Shown here: positions 24,974 through 33,529 of the stretch, piece by piece
How positions within the stretch are numbered: position 1 is the stretch's first letter
Layout: each line of letters starts with the position of its first letter
From: Corynebacterium sp. Marseille-P4321
GTDB taxonomy: Bacteria > Actinomycetota > Actinomycetes > Mycobacteriales > Mycobacteriaceae
Reading direction: 5' to 3'
Length of the DNA stretch: 64,000 bases
NCBI RefSeq assembly: GCF_903645305.1
Contig: NZ_CAHJXO010000003.1
Coordinates: forward strand, 434,001-498,000
Made by a program: the position numbers and the translations under genes
The notes under the pieces: generated by a model
Database searches by the model: none
What the model was told of the DNA's origin: nothing
What the model saw: only the letters and a program-made list of their open reading frames with translations

Positions 24974-27900
24974 GTGACAACTGCAGTACGTAACAACCGG
25001 ACCGCCCCGAGCAACTTGCAGGCCACCGCTATCATGGCGGGCCTTATCAGCTTCATCCTGCTCATGCTGGTGCCGTTTTTGCCGGTGAACCAGACTGAAT
25101 CGCGCGTGCAGTGGCCGCAGGGCGGCACGCTGGACTCAGTGAATGCGCCGCTGATTTCCCTGGCGCCGCAGGAGCTCGACGTGACGGTGCCGGTGCGCGC
25201 GGTGGACAGCGTCCGCCAGGGCCAAACGCTCGTCATGTCCACGCTGCCGGAGTCCTCGACGGAGGCGACGGACCGCGGCCTGTTCGTCACCTCGCCCGAC
25301 GGCGGCTTGGTGGTCAGCTCGCTCAACGAGGTCTTCCTTGACCTCACCGCCGCCGAGGTGCGCGCGCTGCCCGACACGGCGAAGGTGCGCATCAAGCTCA
25401 CCGACGAGGGCACGACGGTGGCTATCCCGGGCTCCTCGCACTCCGAGACCAGCGAGGACGACTACCGCCCTCAGGTCACGGGCATCTACACCGAGCTTGA
25501 GCCGGAAGCATCGCAGGAGCTTATCGACGAAGGCCTGCACGCCGACATCACCATCAACTCGCGGTTTACCTCCACGCCGACCATCTGGAAGACGCTGGCG
25601 ATGGTGGCCGGGCTCATATTCGCCCTGATCTCCCTGTGGGCGCTGCGGCGTATGGACCGGCTGGACGGCCGCCAGTTCAAGGCGTTTAACGACCGCTGGC
25701 GCACCTTTACCGGCGTTGATCTCGCGGTGCTTGTCACGCTCGGGTTCTGGCACGTCTTCGGCGCGAACACGTCCGACGACGGCTTCCTGCTCACCATGGC
25801 ACGCGTGGCCGCGGACACGGACTACATGGCGAACTACTACCGCTGGTACGGCGTGCCGGAAGCGCCCTTCGGCTCCCCGTTCTACGACGTGCTGGCGTTG
25901 TTGTCGCACGTGTCCACCGCTTCGATGTGGATGCGTATCCCGGCGCTTCTGGCAGGCATCTTGACCTGGTGGATCCTGTCGCGCGAGATCCTGCCGAAGC
26001 TGGGTCCCGCGGTGGCCGGCCGCAGGGTGGCGTACTGGACGGCGGCACTGGTGTTTTTGGCGTTCTGGCTGCCGTACAACAACGGCACCCGCCCGGAGCC
26101 GATCATCGCGCTCGGGCTCACGCTGACCTGGGCGCTGTTCGAGCGCGCCATCGCCACCGGCCGCCTTGCTCCTGCCGCGTGGGGAACCCTGTCGGCGGCG
26201 TTCACCCTGGCGTGCGGCCCGACGGGCCTAGCCGCGGTTGGTGTGTTCTTAATCTCGTTGCCTGCGGTGTTAGGGATCGCGCGGCGTCGACAAGCAATTG
26301 CCCCTATGGCCGCCTCCATCGCGCCCTTCCTCGGCGCGGGCATGGCCGTGATGGTTCCTGTGTTCAAGGACCAGACGCTGGCCACGGTTCTGGAAGCTAC
26401 CGCGGTGCGCTCCGAAGTCGGCCCGGCGCTGCACTGGTTCGAAGAGTGGTCGCGCTACGCGACGCTGTTCGAGCAAACGGTGGACGGTTCGATGACGCGC
26501 CGCTTCCCCATGTTCGTGGTGTTCATGTGCGTGGGCCTGATTCTGTGGGCGATGGCGAAGCAGGGCCGCACGACCGGCACGCTGCGCCGAATGATGCTCA
26601 TCTTCGGCCTGGCGTCGCTGTTCCTTATGTTCACGCCGACGAAGTGGACGCACCACTTCGGCATCTACGCGGGCCTCGGCGCGGCGATCGCAGCCGTGGG
26701 CTCGGTGGTGCTCTCGGAGGTTGCGCTGCGCTCGAACCGCAACCGCACCTTCGCACTCGCCGCGGTGTGCTTCCTCATGTCGCTCACGCTCGCGGGCTGG
26801 AACGCGTGGTGGTACGTGTCCTCCTTCGCGGTGCCGTGGTGGGATCGCACGGTGCAGCTCAACGGTGTTGAGGCGAACACGGTCATGCTGGCCATCACGC
26901 TGGTGGTGTTCCTCGTGGGTGTGGTGCAGTCCTTGCGGGGGCCGAAGCCTATCGACGCCTCCCGGTGGGCCGGCGTGACCAGCGCCCCCATCGCCGTTTT
27001 CGCCGCGCTGATTGTGGCGTTTAGCTGCCTGACCTTCGTCAAGTCTTTCGTGGATCAGGCACCTGCGTACTCGGTGGGGATGGGCAACGTGAAGACCTTC
27101 AAGGGCGACAGCTGCGCGCTCGGCGGCGAGATTCTGCTGGAGTCCGACACGAACGATTCCTTCCTCACCCCTGTCGGCGGAGTGCCGCTAGGCAAGTCGC
27201 TGAACGCCGGCGAGAACTCCGGGTTCACCCCGGACGGTGTGCCGGCGTACATCGCGTCCGAGAACTCGCTGAACATCGACGGTTCGTCCACCCCCGACAT
27301 GCTCGACGAGCAGGCGGACGCGGTGGATCCGACCACAGATGAAGCGCAGTCCACCTCCCGCGTGAACACCCAGGGCAACCGCCCGCCGTCCATGCGCGGC
27401 GTCAACGGCTCGACGGTGCGCCTGCCGTTCAACCTGGACTACAACCGGGTGCCGGTACTGGGCACGTTCGAGGACTCCCCGACGCAGTCCGCGCGCCTTG
27501 AAACCGTGTGGTTCGAGCTGCCGGAGCGCCGCGAAGACGCGCCACTTTTGGTCACTTCGGTGGCCGGCCGCATCGCGCACCACGACATCAACGGCATCGA
27601 GCAAGAGGGCGGCGAGCTCAAGCTGGAGTACGGCAAGTCCGAAGGCGGCAGTGTGGAAAAGCTCGGCTCAGTAGAGATGCTGGACCAGGGCCCGACCCCG
27701 CTGTGGCGCAACCTGCGCTACCCGCTCGCCGAGCTGCCCGACGACGCGGATGTGGTGCGCATCGCGGCGGAGGATACTTCGCTGGCGGAGGAAGACTGGC
27801 TGGCGGTCACCCCACTGCGCAACCCGACGCTCATTCCGCTGGGCGCACGCTTCTCCTCCGACACCCCGGGTCTGCTGGACTGGACGGTGGCGTTCCAGTA

Positions 27901-28237
27901 CCCCTGCCAGCGCCCGTTCCTGCACCACGCGGGTGTGACGGAAATCCCGGAGTTCCGCATCATGCCGGATGCCCCGGGCAAGCAGCAGCTTTCCGGCTTC
28001 ATGGACTTCCTCGGCGGCGGCGCTCTCGCCCCGGCTGAGGCGGTGAACTACTCCTATGAAATCCCCGGCTACCTGCGGGATGACTGGCAGCGCGACTGGG
28101 GTTCCATCGCGAAGTACGAGCGCCGCACCAACTCCGTGGGCGAGGCTCCGAAGCTCGCCGAGGTGGAGGAAACCGTCGTGCCGCGCTGGGGCCTCTACAC
28201 CCCCGGCCCCATGAAGGTGAGAAATCCAGACGAATAG
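24974..28237 (+). CDS. emb: Emb: arabinosyltransferase extending arabinan (GT53, 1087 aa)
   Basis: The architecture is that of EmbA/B/C: a first span, a periplasmic N-terminal jelly-roll-like domain (about 45-205), the GT-C membrane core with NTSDDGFLLTMARVA (the Asp-Asp pair of the donor site, about residue 265), about 13 further spans to residue 690, and a large C-terminal extracytoplasmic domain ending with carbohydrate-binding folds (CQRPFLHHAGVTEIPEFRIMPD). Corynebacteria have a single Emb, the ethambutol target. GTG 24974 is chosen because TAAGGT (24961-24966) lies 7 nt before it. That box starts with the aftA stop codon, and an AAGG ribosome-site reading is also possible. Confidence 0.92.
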   Translation: MTTAVRNNRTAPSNLQATAIMAGLISFILLMLVPFLPVNQTESRVQWPQGGTLDSVNAPLISLAPQELDVTVPVRAVDSVRQGQTLVMSTLPESSTEATDRGLFVTSPDGGLVVSSLNEVFLDLTAAEVRALPDTAKVRIKLTDEGTTVAIPGSSHSETSEDDYRPQVTGIYTELEPEASQELIDEGLHADITINSRFTSTPTIWKTLAMVAGLIFALISLWALRRMDRLDGRQFKAFNDRWRTFTGVDLAVLVTLGFWHVFGANTSDDGFLLTMARVAADTDYMANYYRWYGVPEAPFGSPFYDVLALLSHVSTASMWMRIPALLAGILTWWILSREILPKLGPAVAGRRVAYWTAALVFLAFWLPYNNGTRPEPIIALGLTLTWALFERAIATGRLAPAAWGTLSAAFTLACGPTGLAAVGVFLISLPAVLGIARRRQAIAPMAASIAPFLGAGMAVMVPVFKDQTLATVLEATAVRSEVGPALHWFEEWSRYATLFEQTVDGSMTRRFPMFVVFMCVGLILWAMAKQGRTTGTLRRMMLIFGLASLFLMFTPTKWTHHFGIYAGLGAAIAAVGSVVLSEVALRSNRNRTFALAAVCFLMSLTLAGWNAWWYVSSFAVPWWDRTVQLNGVEANTVMLAITLVVFLVGVVQSLRGPKPIDASRWAGVTSAPIAVFAALIVAFSCLTFVKSFVDQAPAYSVGMGNVKTFKGDSCALGGEILLESDTNDSFLTPVGGVPLGKSLNAGENSGFTPDGVPAYIASENSLNIDGSSTPDMLDEQADAVDPTTDEAQSTSRVNTQGNRPPSMRGVNGSTVRLPFNLDYNRVPVLGTFEDSPTQSARLETVWFELPERREDAPLLVTSVAGRIAHHDINGIEQEGGELKLEYGKSEGGSVEKLGSVEMLDQGPTPLWRNLRYPLAELPDDADVVRIAAEDTSLAEEDWLAVTPLRNPTLIPLGARFSSDTPGLLDWTVAFQYPCQRPFLHHAGVTEIPEFRIMPDAPGKQQLSGFMDFLGGGALAPAEAVNYSYEIPGYLRDDWQRDWGSIAKYERRTNSVGEAPKLAEVEETVVPRWGLYTPGPMKVRNPDE

Positions 28238-28256
28238 TAGTAGTCTGGCAGCTGCC

Positions 28257-29168
28257 ATGAAACTGAAGAAGATCGCGGCGGCTGTCGGGGCCGCCCTCGC
28301 GCTTGCCACCTCCGCCGTAGCCGCACCCGCCGCCTCGGCCCAGCCCGTCGTGCCGAACCCGCGGGCTCTCCTGCAGCAGCAGGGCTGCTCCCCGCACTAC
28401 CTGATTGCCATGCCGGGCGGCGGAAACACCGTCCCGGGCATCCCGGACTTCGTGCCGCACGGCGGCAACGTGTTCATGACGGGCATCCTCACCTCCACGA
28501 ACACCGCCGGCGCCATCAAGCCGGTGTACGTGTCCTACCCGTCTTTCCCGTTCGCCACCATGGAATACCCGAAGGCTTCGCAGGGTGGGTTGAATACGGC
28601 GCGGGCAACCGTCGCTAAGCTTGCTCGCTCTTGCCCCAACGCGAAGTTCTCCCTCACCGGCTACTCCCTCGGCGCCGATATCGCGGCGCGTCTCACCGGC
28701 GACATCGCCGCTGGCCGCGGCCCCATCCCGCCGGAGCGCGTTTCCGGCGTTGCGCTGTTTGCAAACCCGTACCAGGGCGGCAACGGCGCAGTGCTTTCGT
28801 ACGGCACCTCCCCGCACTCGCGCGGCTCGCTCGGCTCCCTGCCCGGCGGCTACGGCGTGCTCGGCCCGCGGGTGCTTGAGATCTGCCGCCCGGACGACAT
28901 GGTGTGCTCCATGCGCTCGGAGCACCGAGGCGTGGTGGACCCGGCGATGCGCACAGACATGCTCCACGGCCAGGTGCCGCTCAACGAGTTCCGCATGCTG
29001 TACCGCCAGCTGGGGCTGGATTCCTTCATCCGACTCTGGGGCGGCTTCGACGCACACGGCGGCTACTCGCTGGCGCAGCAGCGCGAGGCTTCCAACTGGA
29101 TTATTGAACGCTCAAAGACCCCTGTGCAGATTCCGGTTCCGCCCGTCCCGGAGGAACTGCCCCTGTAA
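28257..29168 (+). CDS. Secreted cutinase-family serine esterase (303 aa)
   Basis: A signal peptide (MKLKKIAAAVGAALALATS, cleavage near ASA/QPVV) is followed by an alpha/beta hydrolase of the cutinase type. The nucleophile lies in LTGYSLGADIAARL, the acid in ICRPDDMVC, flanked by the two cysteines that typically bond, and the histidine in FDAHGGYS. A further Cys (GCSPHY) is near the N-terminus. Corynebacterial and mycobacterial members at this genomic place act on envelope lipids or long-chain esters; the actual substrate is inferred only. TAGTCT lies 10 nt before the ATG. Confidence 0.85.
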   Translation: MKLKKIAAAVGAALALATSAVAAPAASAQPVVPNPRALLQQQGCSPHYLIAMPGGGNTVPGIPDFVPHGGNVFMTGILTSTNTAGAIKPVYVSYPSFPFATMEYPKASQGGLNTARATVAKLARSCPNAKFSLTGYSLGADIAARLTGDIAAGRGPIPPERVSGVALFANPYQGGNGAVLSYGTSPHSRGSLGSLPGGYGVLGPRVLEICRPDDMVCSMRSEHRGVVDPAMRTDMLHGQVPLNEFRMLYRQLGLDSFIRLWGGFDAHGGYSLAQQREASNWIIERSKTPVQIPVPPVPEELPL

Positions 29169-29177
29169 CCTTGGGGC

Positions 29178-31082
29178 ATGCATGACCTCTTTGAACTGGT
29201 AAACGGCGAGTGGGCACGCACCCACGAAATCCCCGCTGACCGCGGTATCGACGGCGCGTTTTACGTCCTGCGCGACAAATCCGAGGCGGACGTGCGCGCC
29301 ATCCTGGAAGACGGCGAAGGCCGCGGCGGCGACCTCTTCCTCTCTTTCATGGACACCGACGGCGTCAACGCCGCCGGCATCGAGGCGCTGGCTCCCGACC
29401 TGCAGAAGCTCGAGGTGGCTAGCGTCGAGGAGTTTGTGCGCAACTTGGGCGAGCTGGAGCGCGACGGCATCGGCGGCCCGCTGACCTACTGGGTGGAGAA
29501 AGACTCCCAGGGCGAGGAGGCCGTGCCCTACCTCGTGCAGTCCGGCCTGGGCCTGCCGGACGAGGCGTACTACCGCGATGAGGAGCACGCCGAAACGCTC
29601 GCGCAGTACCGTGAGCACGTCGCCCGCATGCTCGAGTTCTTGGAGCCGAAGTACCTGCTCGGTTTGAGCCCGGAGATCGCGGCGGAGCGCATCGTCAACC
29701 TAGAGACCCACCTGGCGGCCAGCCACTGGGACGTGGTGAAGTCGCGCGACGCCATGGCCACATACAACCCGAAGCAGCTGGCAGACCTCCCCCCGCTGAT
29801 CCAGACGCTGCTACAGGGATCGCGCCTGCCGGAGGGCAAGGTCATCGACATGATGCCCTCCTACACCGCCGACTTGGAGAAGATGCTGCGCCGCGAAACG
29901 CTCGCCGATTGGCAGCTCTGGGCAGCGTGGAACGTGCTGCGCTCGCGCGCCGGCGTGCTCACCGAGGAGATTGGGCAGGCCAACTTCGAGTTCTACGGCA
30001 AGCGCCTCTCCGGCGCCACGCAGCAGCGCGACAGGTGGAAACGCGGCGTGGGGTTGGCTGAATCGCTGGTGGGTGAGGATATCGGTAAGGCTTACGTCGA
30101 TAAGCACTTCCCGCCCTCCTCCAAAACCGAAATGCTGGAGCTGGTGGACTACCTCCTCCGCGCCTACCGCGCGCGGATTGCGAAGCTGGATTGGATGAGC
30201 GAACCGACGAAGGAGAAGGCGGAGGAGAAGCTCGCCCAGTTCACGGCGAAGATTGGCTACCCGGACAATTGGCGCAGCTTCGAGGGCCTGGAGTTTTCGC
30301 AGCGCGGCGCGGATCTGGTGGAAAACGTGCGCCGGGGCGCGGCCTTCGAGCACGACTACCAGCTGGCCAAGATCGGTGAGCCGGCCGACCGCACCGAGTG
30401 GGTGTCCAGCCCGCAGACCGTCAACGCGTTCTACAACCCGGTGGTCAACGACATCACGTTCCCAGCCGCGATCCTGCAGCCGCCGTTCTATGACCCGGAG
30501 GCCGACGCGGCGGAGAACTTCGGCGCGATCGGCGCGGTGATCGGCCACGAGATCGGGCACGGCTTCGACGATCAGGGCTCGCGTTACGACGGGCTGGGCA
30601 ACCTCAACTCCTGGTGGACCGACGAAGACCGGGAGAACTTCGAAAACCTCACTGCGAAATTGGTGGAGCAGTTCGACGGCCTGGTCCCATCTGTGCTCGA
30701 GGGCACCGACACGAAGGGCGTGAAAGGCGAGTTCACCCTCGGCGAGAATATCGGCGACCTGGGCGGACTAGGCATCGCCGTCGTGGCGTACAAGATGTAC
30801 CTGGAGGACAAGGGGCTGGACGACCAGAAGGCGCAGCCCTTCGGCGAGCTCGAGGGCGAGTTCACCGGCTTCCAGCGTCTCTTCCTCGCGTGGGCTCGCG
30901 TGTGGCGCTCCAAGGCGCGCAAGGAGATGGCGGCGCAGCTTTTGGCCATCGACCCGCACGCGCCGAACGAGTTCCGCTGCAACATCATCGCCGCGAACAT
31001 CGACGAGTTCCACGAGGTCTTCGACGTTGAAGAGGGCTCCGTGATGTGGCTTGCGCCGGAAGACAGGGTGACAATTTGGTAG
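29178..31082 (+). CDS. M13-family zinc metallopeptidase (neprilysin/Zmp1-like), 634 aa
   Basis: The zinc site is HEIGH (residues 457-461), with the third ligand in GENIGDLGG (Glu523). The substrate motif VNAFYNP is also present. No signal peptide or N-terminal membrane anchor is visible (it begins MHDLFELVNGEWARTHEIP), unlike eukaryotic neprilysins but like mycobacterial Zmp1, so it is either cytosolic or exported by another route. The start ATG 29178 follows TAACCT by 6 nt; the TAA of that box is the cutinase stop codon. Confidence 0.9.
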   Translation: MHDLFELVNGEWARTHEIPADRGIDGAFYVLRDKSEADVRAILEDGEGRGGDLFLSFMDTDGVNAAGIEALAPDLQKLEVASVEEFVRNLGELERDGIGGPLTYWVEKDSQGEEAVPYLVQSGLGLPDEAYYRDEEHAETLAQYREHVARMLEFLEPKYLLGLSPEIAAERIVNLETHLAASHWDVVKSRDAMATYNPKQLADLPPLIQTLLQGSRLPEGKVIDMMPSYTADLEKMLRRETLADWQLWAAWNVLRSRAGVLTEEIGQANFEFYGKRLSGATQQRDRWKRGVGLAESLVGEDIGKAYVDKHFPPSSKTEMLELVDYLLRAYRARIAKLDWMSEPTKEKAEEKLAQFTAKIGYPDNWRSFEGLEFSQRGADLVENVRRGAAFEHDYQLAKIGEPADRTEWVSSPQTVNAFYNPVVNDITFPAAILQPPFYDPEADAAENFGAIGAVIGHEIGHGFDDQGSRYDGLGNLNSWWTDEDRENFENLTAKLVEQFDGLVPSVLEGTDTKGVKGEFTLGENIGDLGGLGIAVVAYKMYLEDKGLDDQKAQPFGELEGEFTGFQRLFLAWARVWRSKARKEMAAQLLAIDPHAPNEFRCNIIAANIDEFHEVFDVEEGSVMWLAPEDRVTIW

Positions 31083-31777
31083 AGCAGTTCCCCCTCAACG
31101 AGCAGGGCGACCCGAACTTTCACGTCGGCGGCGTGGACCGCGAGCTGCCACCCGAGGAGCAGTTGGAGCAGCTGCTGAGCTACGTTCAGGCAACCTACGA
31201 GCCTTCCGAAAACTACCTCGCGCTCCTGCCGGACCGTCTCACGCACGCATCGATGCTCATGCTCGGCTCGGCGGTGGACCACGCGATGCCGGGCGTGGCG
31301 TTCACGAAAGATGCCGCGGTTTCGCAGTGCGAGTGGGGCCCGATCTTCGGCGCACCTTCGAGCCACTGGTGCGTGAGCAGCTTCGACGGCCCGGAGGCGG
31401 GCCGCGAGCACATGTGGCGCCCCGAGGTGGCAGGGGCGGCGAACCTGTCCGGCGTTTCCATCCTTGACCTCAATAGCCCCGAAAACCCGGAAAACATGGC
31501 GCGGGCCATCGAGTACGCCCGCGCGCAGGGTGCGGAGCACGTCACGGCGTGGGTATTCGGCAGCGCGCCGCTCGCACCGGCGGACTCCTACATCCTCACG
31601 TTCCCCACGGAGCTGCCGAAATTAAGCGCCCCTCATCTCATCCAGGTAGCCACGAAAGACGAGGTGGCGCCGCGTTTCGAGGGCGAGCTGTACCACTCCA
31701 CCCACTACGTCTCCACCCCGGCGGAGGCGCGGCGGCGGGTGCAGGACGCCGCGGAATTCCTTAAGACTCTTTCTTAG
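31046..31777 (+). CDS. Hypothetical protein (about 233-243 aa)
   Basis: I do not recognise the family. It is an acidic soluble protein with WVFGSAPLAPADSYILTFP near residue 175 and a YHSTHYVSTP segment near the end. There is no signal peptide. Two starts are possible: ATG 31046, which overlaps the M13 gene by 37 bp and has GAAGAGGG upstream, or TTG 31076, which overlaps by 7 bp and begins MVEQFPLNEQG. Either way it is coupled to the peptidase gene. The 3' end overlaps the opposing 31761 gene by 17 bp. Confidence 0.65.
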   Translation: MACAGRQGDNLVEQFPLNEQGDPNFHVGGVDRELPPEEQLEQLLSYVQATYEPSENYLALLPDRLTHASMLMLGSAVDHAMPGVAFTKDAAVSQCEWGPIFGAPSSHWCVSSFDGPEAGREHMWRPEVAGAANLSGVSILDLNSPENPENMARAIEYARAQGAEHVTAWVFGSAPLAPADSYILTFPTELPKLSAPHLIQVATKDEVAPRFEGELYHSTHYVSTPAEARRRVQDAAEFLKTLS

Positions 31778-32489
31778 AGGACTTCTTCGGCGAATCGTCC
31801 ACCTGCTCGATGCCGAGCCGCGTATCGACGGTGTTCTGGTACGCCGAGCCTAAGGTCAGCGCGGCGACGGCGAAGGTGTCTTGGCCAACCTTGCCGTAGG
31901 ACACGGAGCCGGTCGCGCCGGAGCGGTCGTCGGACCAGCCCATCTTGGATCCCTTCACGTCGCCGAGCCGGGCGGTGCCGAAGCCCTGGATGAACCCGTC
32001 GGCCGCCACCGCGGATTGGGCTTCCATGCCCTGGAACATGGGTTTCGCGGTGGGGTCCCAGATGATTTCGGCGATGAACGTGGCCATGTCGCGCGCCGAG
32101 GTCTGCGTGTTGCCCCAGTGGCTGCCGCGCCTCGTGGTTTTCAGGTCGAAGTCGTCGGCGATTTCGTCGATGGCGTGCGGGTACTTCGCGTCCAGCCGCC
32201 CCGCGATGCCGTCGTCGGACTTCGCCACCATCTCTTTTACCTGCGCCTTCTCCTGTTTGGTGCCGTGGTACAGCACCCAGTAGCCCAGGTACAGCTTGGC
32301 CAGGCTGAGCGCCGGGCGCGCCTCCTCCGCCTGCGGCGAGATGGAGATCCGCCCGTCGGGGTGCACCACTGCCAGAGCGGTGCGTTCCCGGTTGTAGGAG
32401 GGGTCCACGTGGTACGCGGCCGCGTTCGGCGCCCCAACCCCGGCCAGCACGGCGCACGCGGTGAGCGCCGCTACGATTCGCTTTTTCAT
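31761..32489 (-). CDS. Secreted beta-lactamase-fold serine hydrolase-like protein (242 aa)
   Basis: A signal peptide (MKKRIVAALTACAVLAGVGA, cleavage AAA/YHVD) precedes a short beta-lactamase/transpeptidase-like core. The SxxK motif is SLAKL (about residues 62-66), KSDDG takes the place of the SDN loop, and KMGWSDD lies where KTG is expected. A Ser/Lys-rich end follows. Either a D,D-peptidase-like enzyme or a non-catalytic relative; no activity can be claimed. It starts within 4 bp of the end of the VOC gene, in the S4-VOC-hydrolase operon. Confidence 0.7.
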   Translation of the reverse strand: MKKRIVAALTACAVLAGVGAPNAAAYHVDPSYNRERTALAVVHPDGRISISPQAEEARPALSLAKLYLGYWVLYHGTKQEKAQVKEMVAKSDDGIAGRLDAKYPHAIDEIADDFDLKTTRRGSHWGNTQTSARDMATFIAEIIWDPTAKPMFQGMEAQSAVAADGFIQGFGTARLGDVKGSKMGWSDDRSGATGSVSYGKVGQDTFAVAALTLGSAYQNTVDTRLGIEQVDDSPKKSSKKES

Positions 32490-33214
32490 AGCACCGAGTC
32501 CGCCTCGTTGATCTCCTCGAAGGTGGGTTTCGGCACCTCAACAAGGAAAAGGGGGGCGCCGTTCGCGTCGCGGATGCCTGCCAGGGGGCCAAAATTGCTT
32601 ATCGACGGCCCCATGTCCACGTTCCCGCCTAACTCAAACGCCTTCCGACATGCGTCCTCAATGTCCTCCACGCCGAAGTAGCTGAACCACACGCCGCCCG
32701 CCTTCGGGCCGACGCGCATGCCGAGGAAGGGCGCCCCATCTGCGAGCGCGACGTAGTAGCCGTCCTCTTCGCGGATCTCCCAGTCAAACAGTTCGCCGTA
32801 GAAGTCGATCGCCGAGGCATCCTCGCACAGGTACTCGTACCAGACCGGTACGCCCGGCTCGCCGGCCGCGACGAACTGGTCCCCCCCCGCCGGGTCGAGC
32901 AGGCCGAACAGGCCGCCCACCGGGTCCTCGCAAATCGTCATGGTGCCCAGCGTGAGCTCTGCAGAACTCAATACCTTCCCGCCGAGGCGCTCCACCTCAT
33001 CGCCATCGCCGCCGAGGAAGTAGGTGAGCCACATGTCCGGCATGTCCGGCAGGAAACCAGCCACCGGCAGGCCCTCCTTGCGGGCGATGCGGTAGGCCTC
33101 GTCCGAGATCTCCCAGCCGAGCAGGCCGGAGTAGAAACGTGTGGATTTCAGCGGTTGGTTGGTGCCCAGGTCCTGCCAGTAGGGCATGCCGGGCTGCGCC
33201 TCGAATGCGGGCAT
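32486..33214 (-). CDS. Two-domain VOC (glyoxalase/bleomycin-resistance fold) protein, 242 aa
   Basis: Two repeated VOC modules are seen. The first is about residues 8-110 (MPYWQDLGTN..KSTRFYSGLLGWEI). The second is about 123-232 (PVWYEYLCEDASAIDFYGELFDWEI..., ending APLFLVEVP). The substrate is unknown; such proteins bind or transform small molecules with a divalent metal. The ATG at 33214 directly follows the TAA of the S4 gene, and the gene end overlaps the next start by 4 bp, so it is translated as part of an operon. Confidence 0.8.
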   Translation of the reverse strand: MPAFEAQPGMPYWQDLGTNQPLKSTRFYSGLLGWEISDEAYRIARKEGLPVAGFLPDMPDMWLTYFLGGDGDEVERLGGKVLSSAELTLGTMTICEDPVGGLFGLLDPAGGDQFVAAGEPGVPVWYEYLCEDASAIDFYGELFDWEIREEDGYYVALADGAPFLGMRVGPKAGGVWFSYFGVEDIEDACRKAFELGGNVDMGPSISNFGPLAGIRDANGAPLFLVEVPKPTFEEINEADSVL

Positions 33215-33499
33215 TTACAGGTTCCTCCACTTTTCCGGGTCGAAGTCGTCGTTGGCGGTTGCCTCGTCGAAGAAGTCGTCCTCCACGCCTGCGGAGACGG
33301 TTGCGGTGGAATCGCCGAGTTGGACGCGGTCGCCGTCGATAAGCTTATGCCCCCTGGCTGTGACCACCTCCCCGTTGACGCGGACCTCGCCGCCCGCGAT
33401 CGCTTCCTTTGCCATGCCGCCGGATTCGGCGAGGTTCGCCAGCTTCACAAACTGGCCGAGCTTGATGGAGTCCCCGGTGATGGGCACGTCGAAATGCAT
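33215..33499 (-). CDS. S4-domain RNA-binding protein (94 aa)
   Basis: It has the typical short S4 fold: IKLGQFVKLANLAESGGMAKEAIAGGEVRVNGEVVTARGHKL, with the RVNGE turn and L..GD strand. It is like YbcJ/RlbA-type proteins with an acidic C-terminal extension. Probably involved in ribosome or tRNA-related RNA binding. ATG 33499 is 7 nt from TAAACT (33512-33507), so leaderless, from a promoter shared with the divergent capA-like gene. Confidence 0.85.
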   Translation of the reverse strand: MHFDVPITGDSIKLGQFVKLANLAESGGMAKEAIAGGEVRVNGEVVTARGHKLIDGDRVQLGDSTATVSAGVEDDFFDEATANDDFDPEKWRNL

Positions 33500-33506
33500 G
33501 GGTGAC

Positions 33507-33516
33507 AGTTTATGGT
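33507..33516. promoter_or_regulatory. Bidirectional -10 element between the S4 and CapA-like genes
   Basis: AGTTTATGGT gives TAAACT on the minus strand (7 nt before ATG 33499) and TATGGT on the plus strand (13 nt before ATG 33530). The TA at 33511-33512 is shared. The intergenic gap is 30 bp. Confidence 0.5.
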
Positions 33517-33529
33517 TGAATACCTGGCT

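Noticed and set aside
29178..31082. M13 peptidase considered as a secreted or membrane protease
   Set aside because: No signal peptide or membrane segment is visible at the chosen start, and no upstream in-frame start is possible beyond the cutinase stop.
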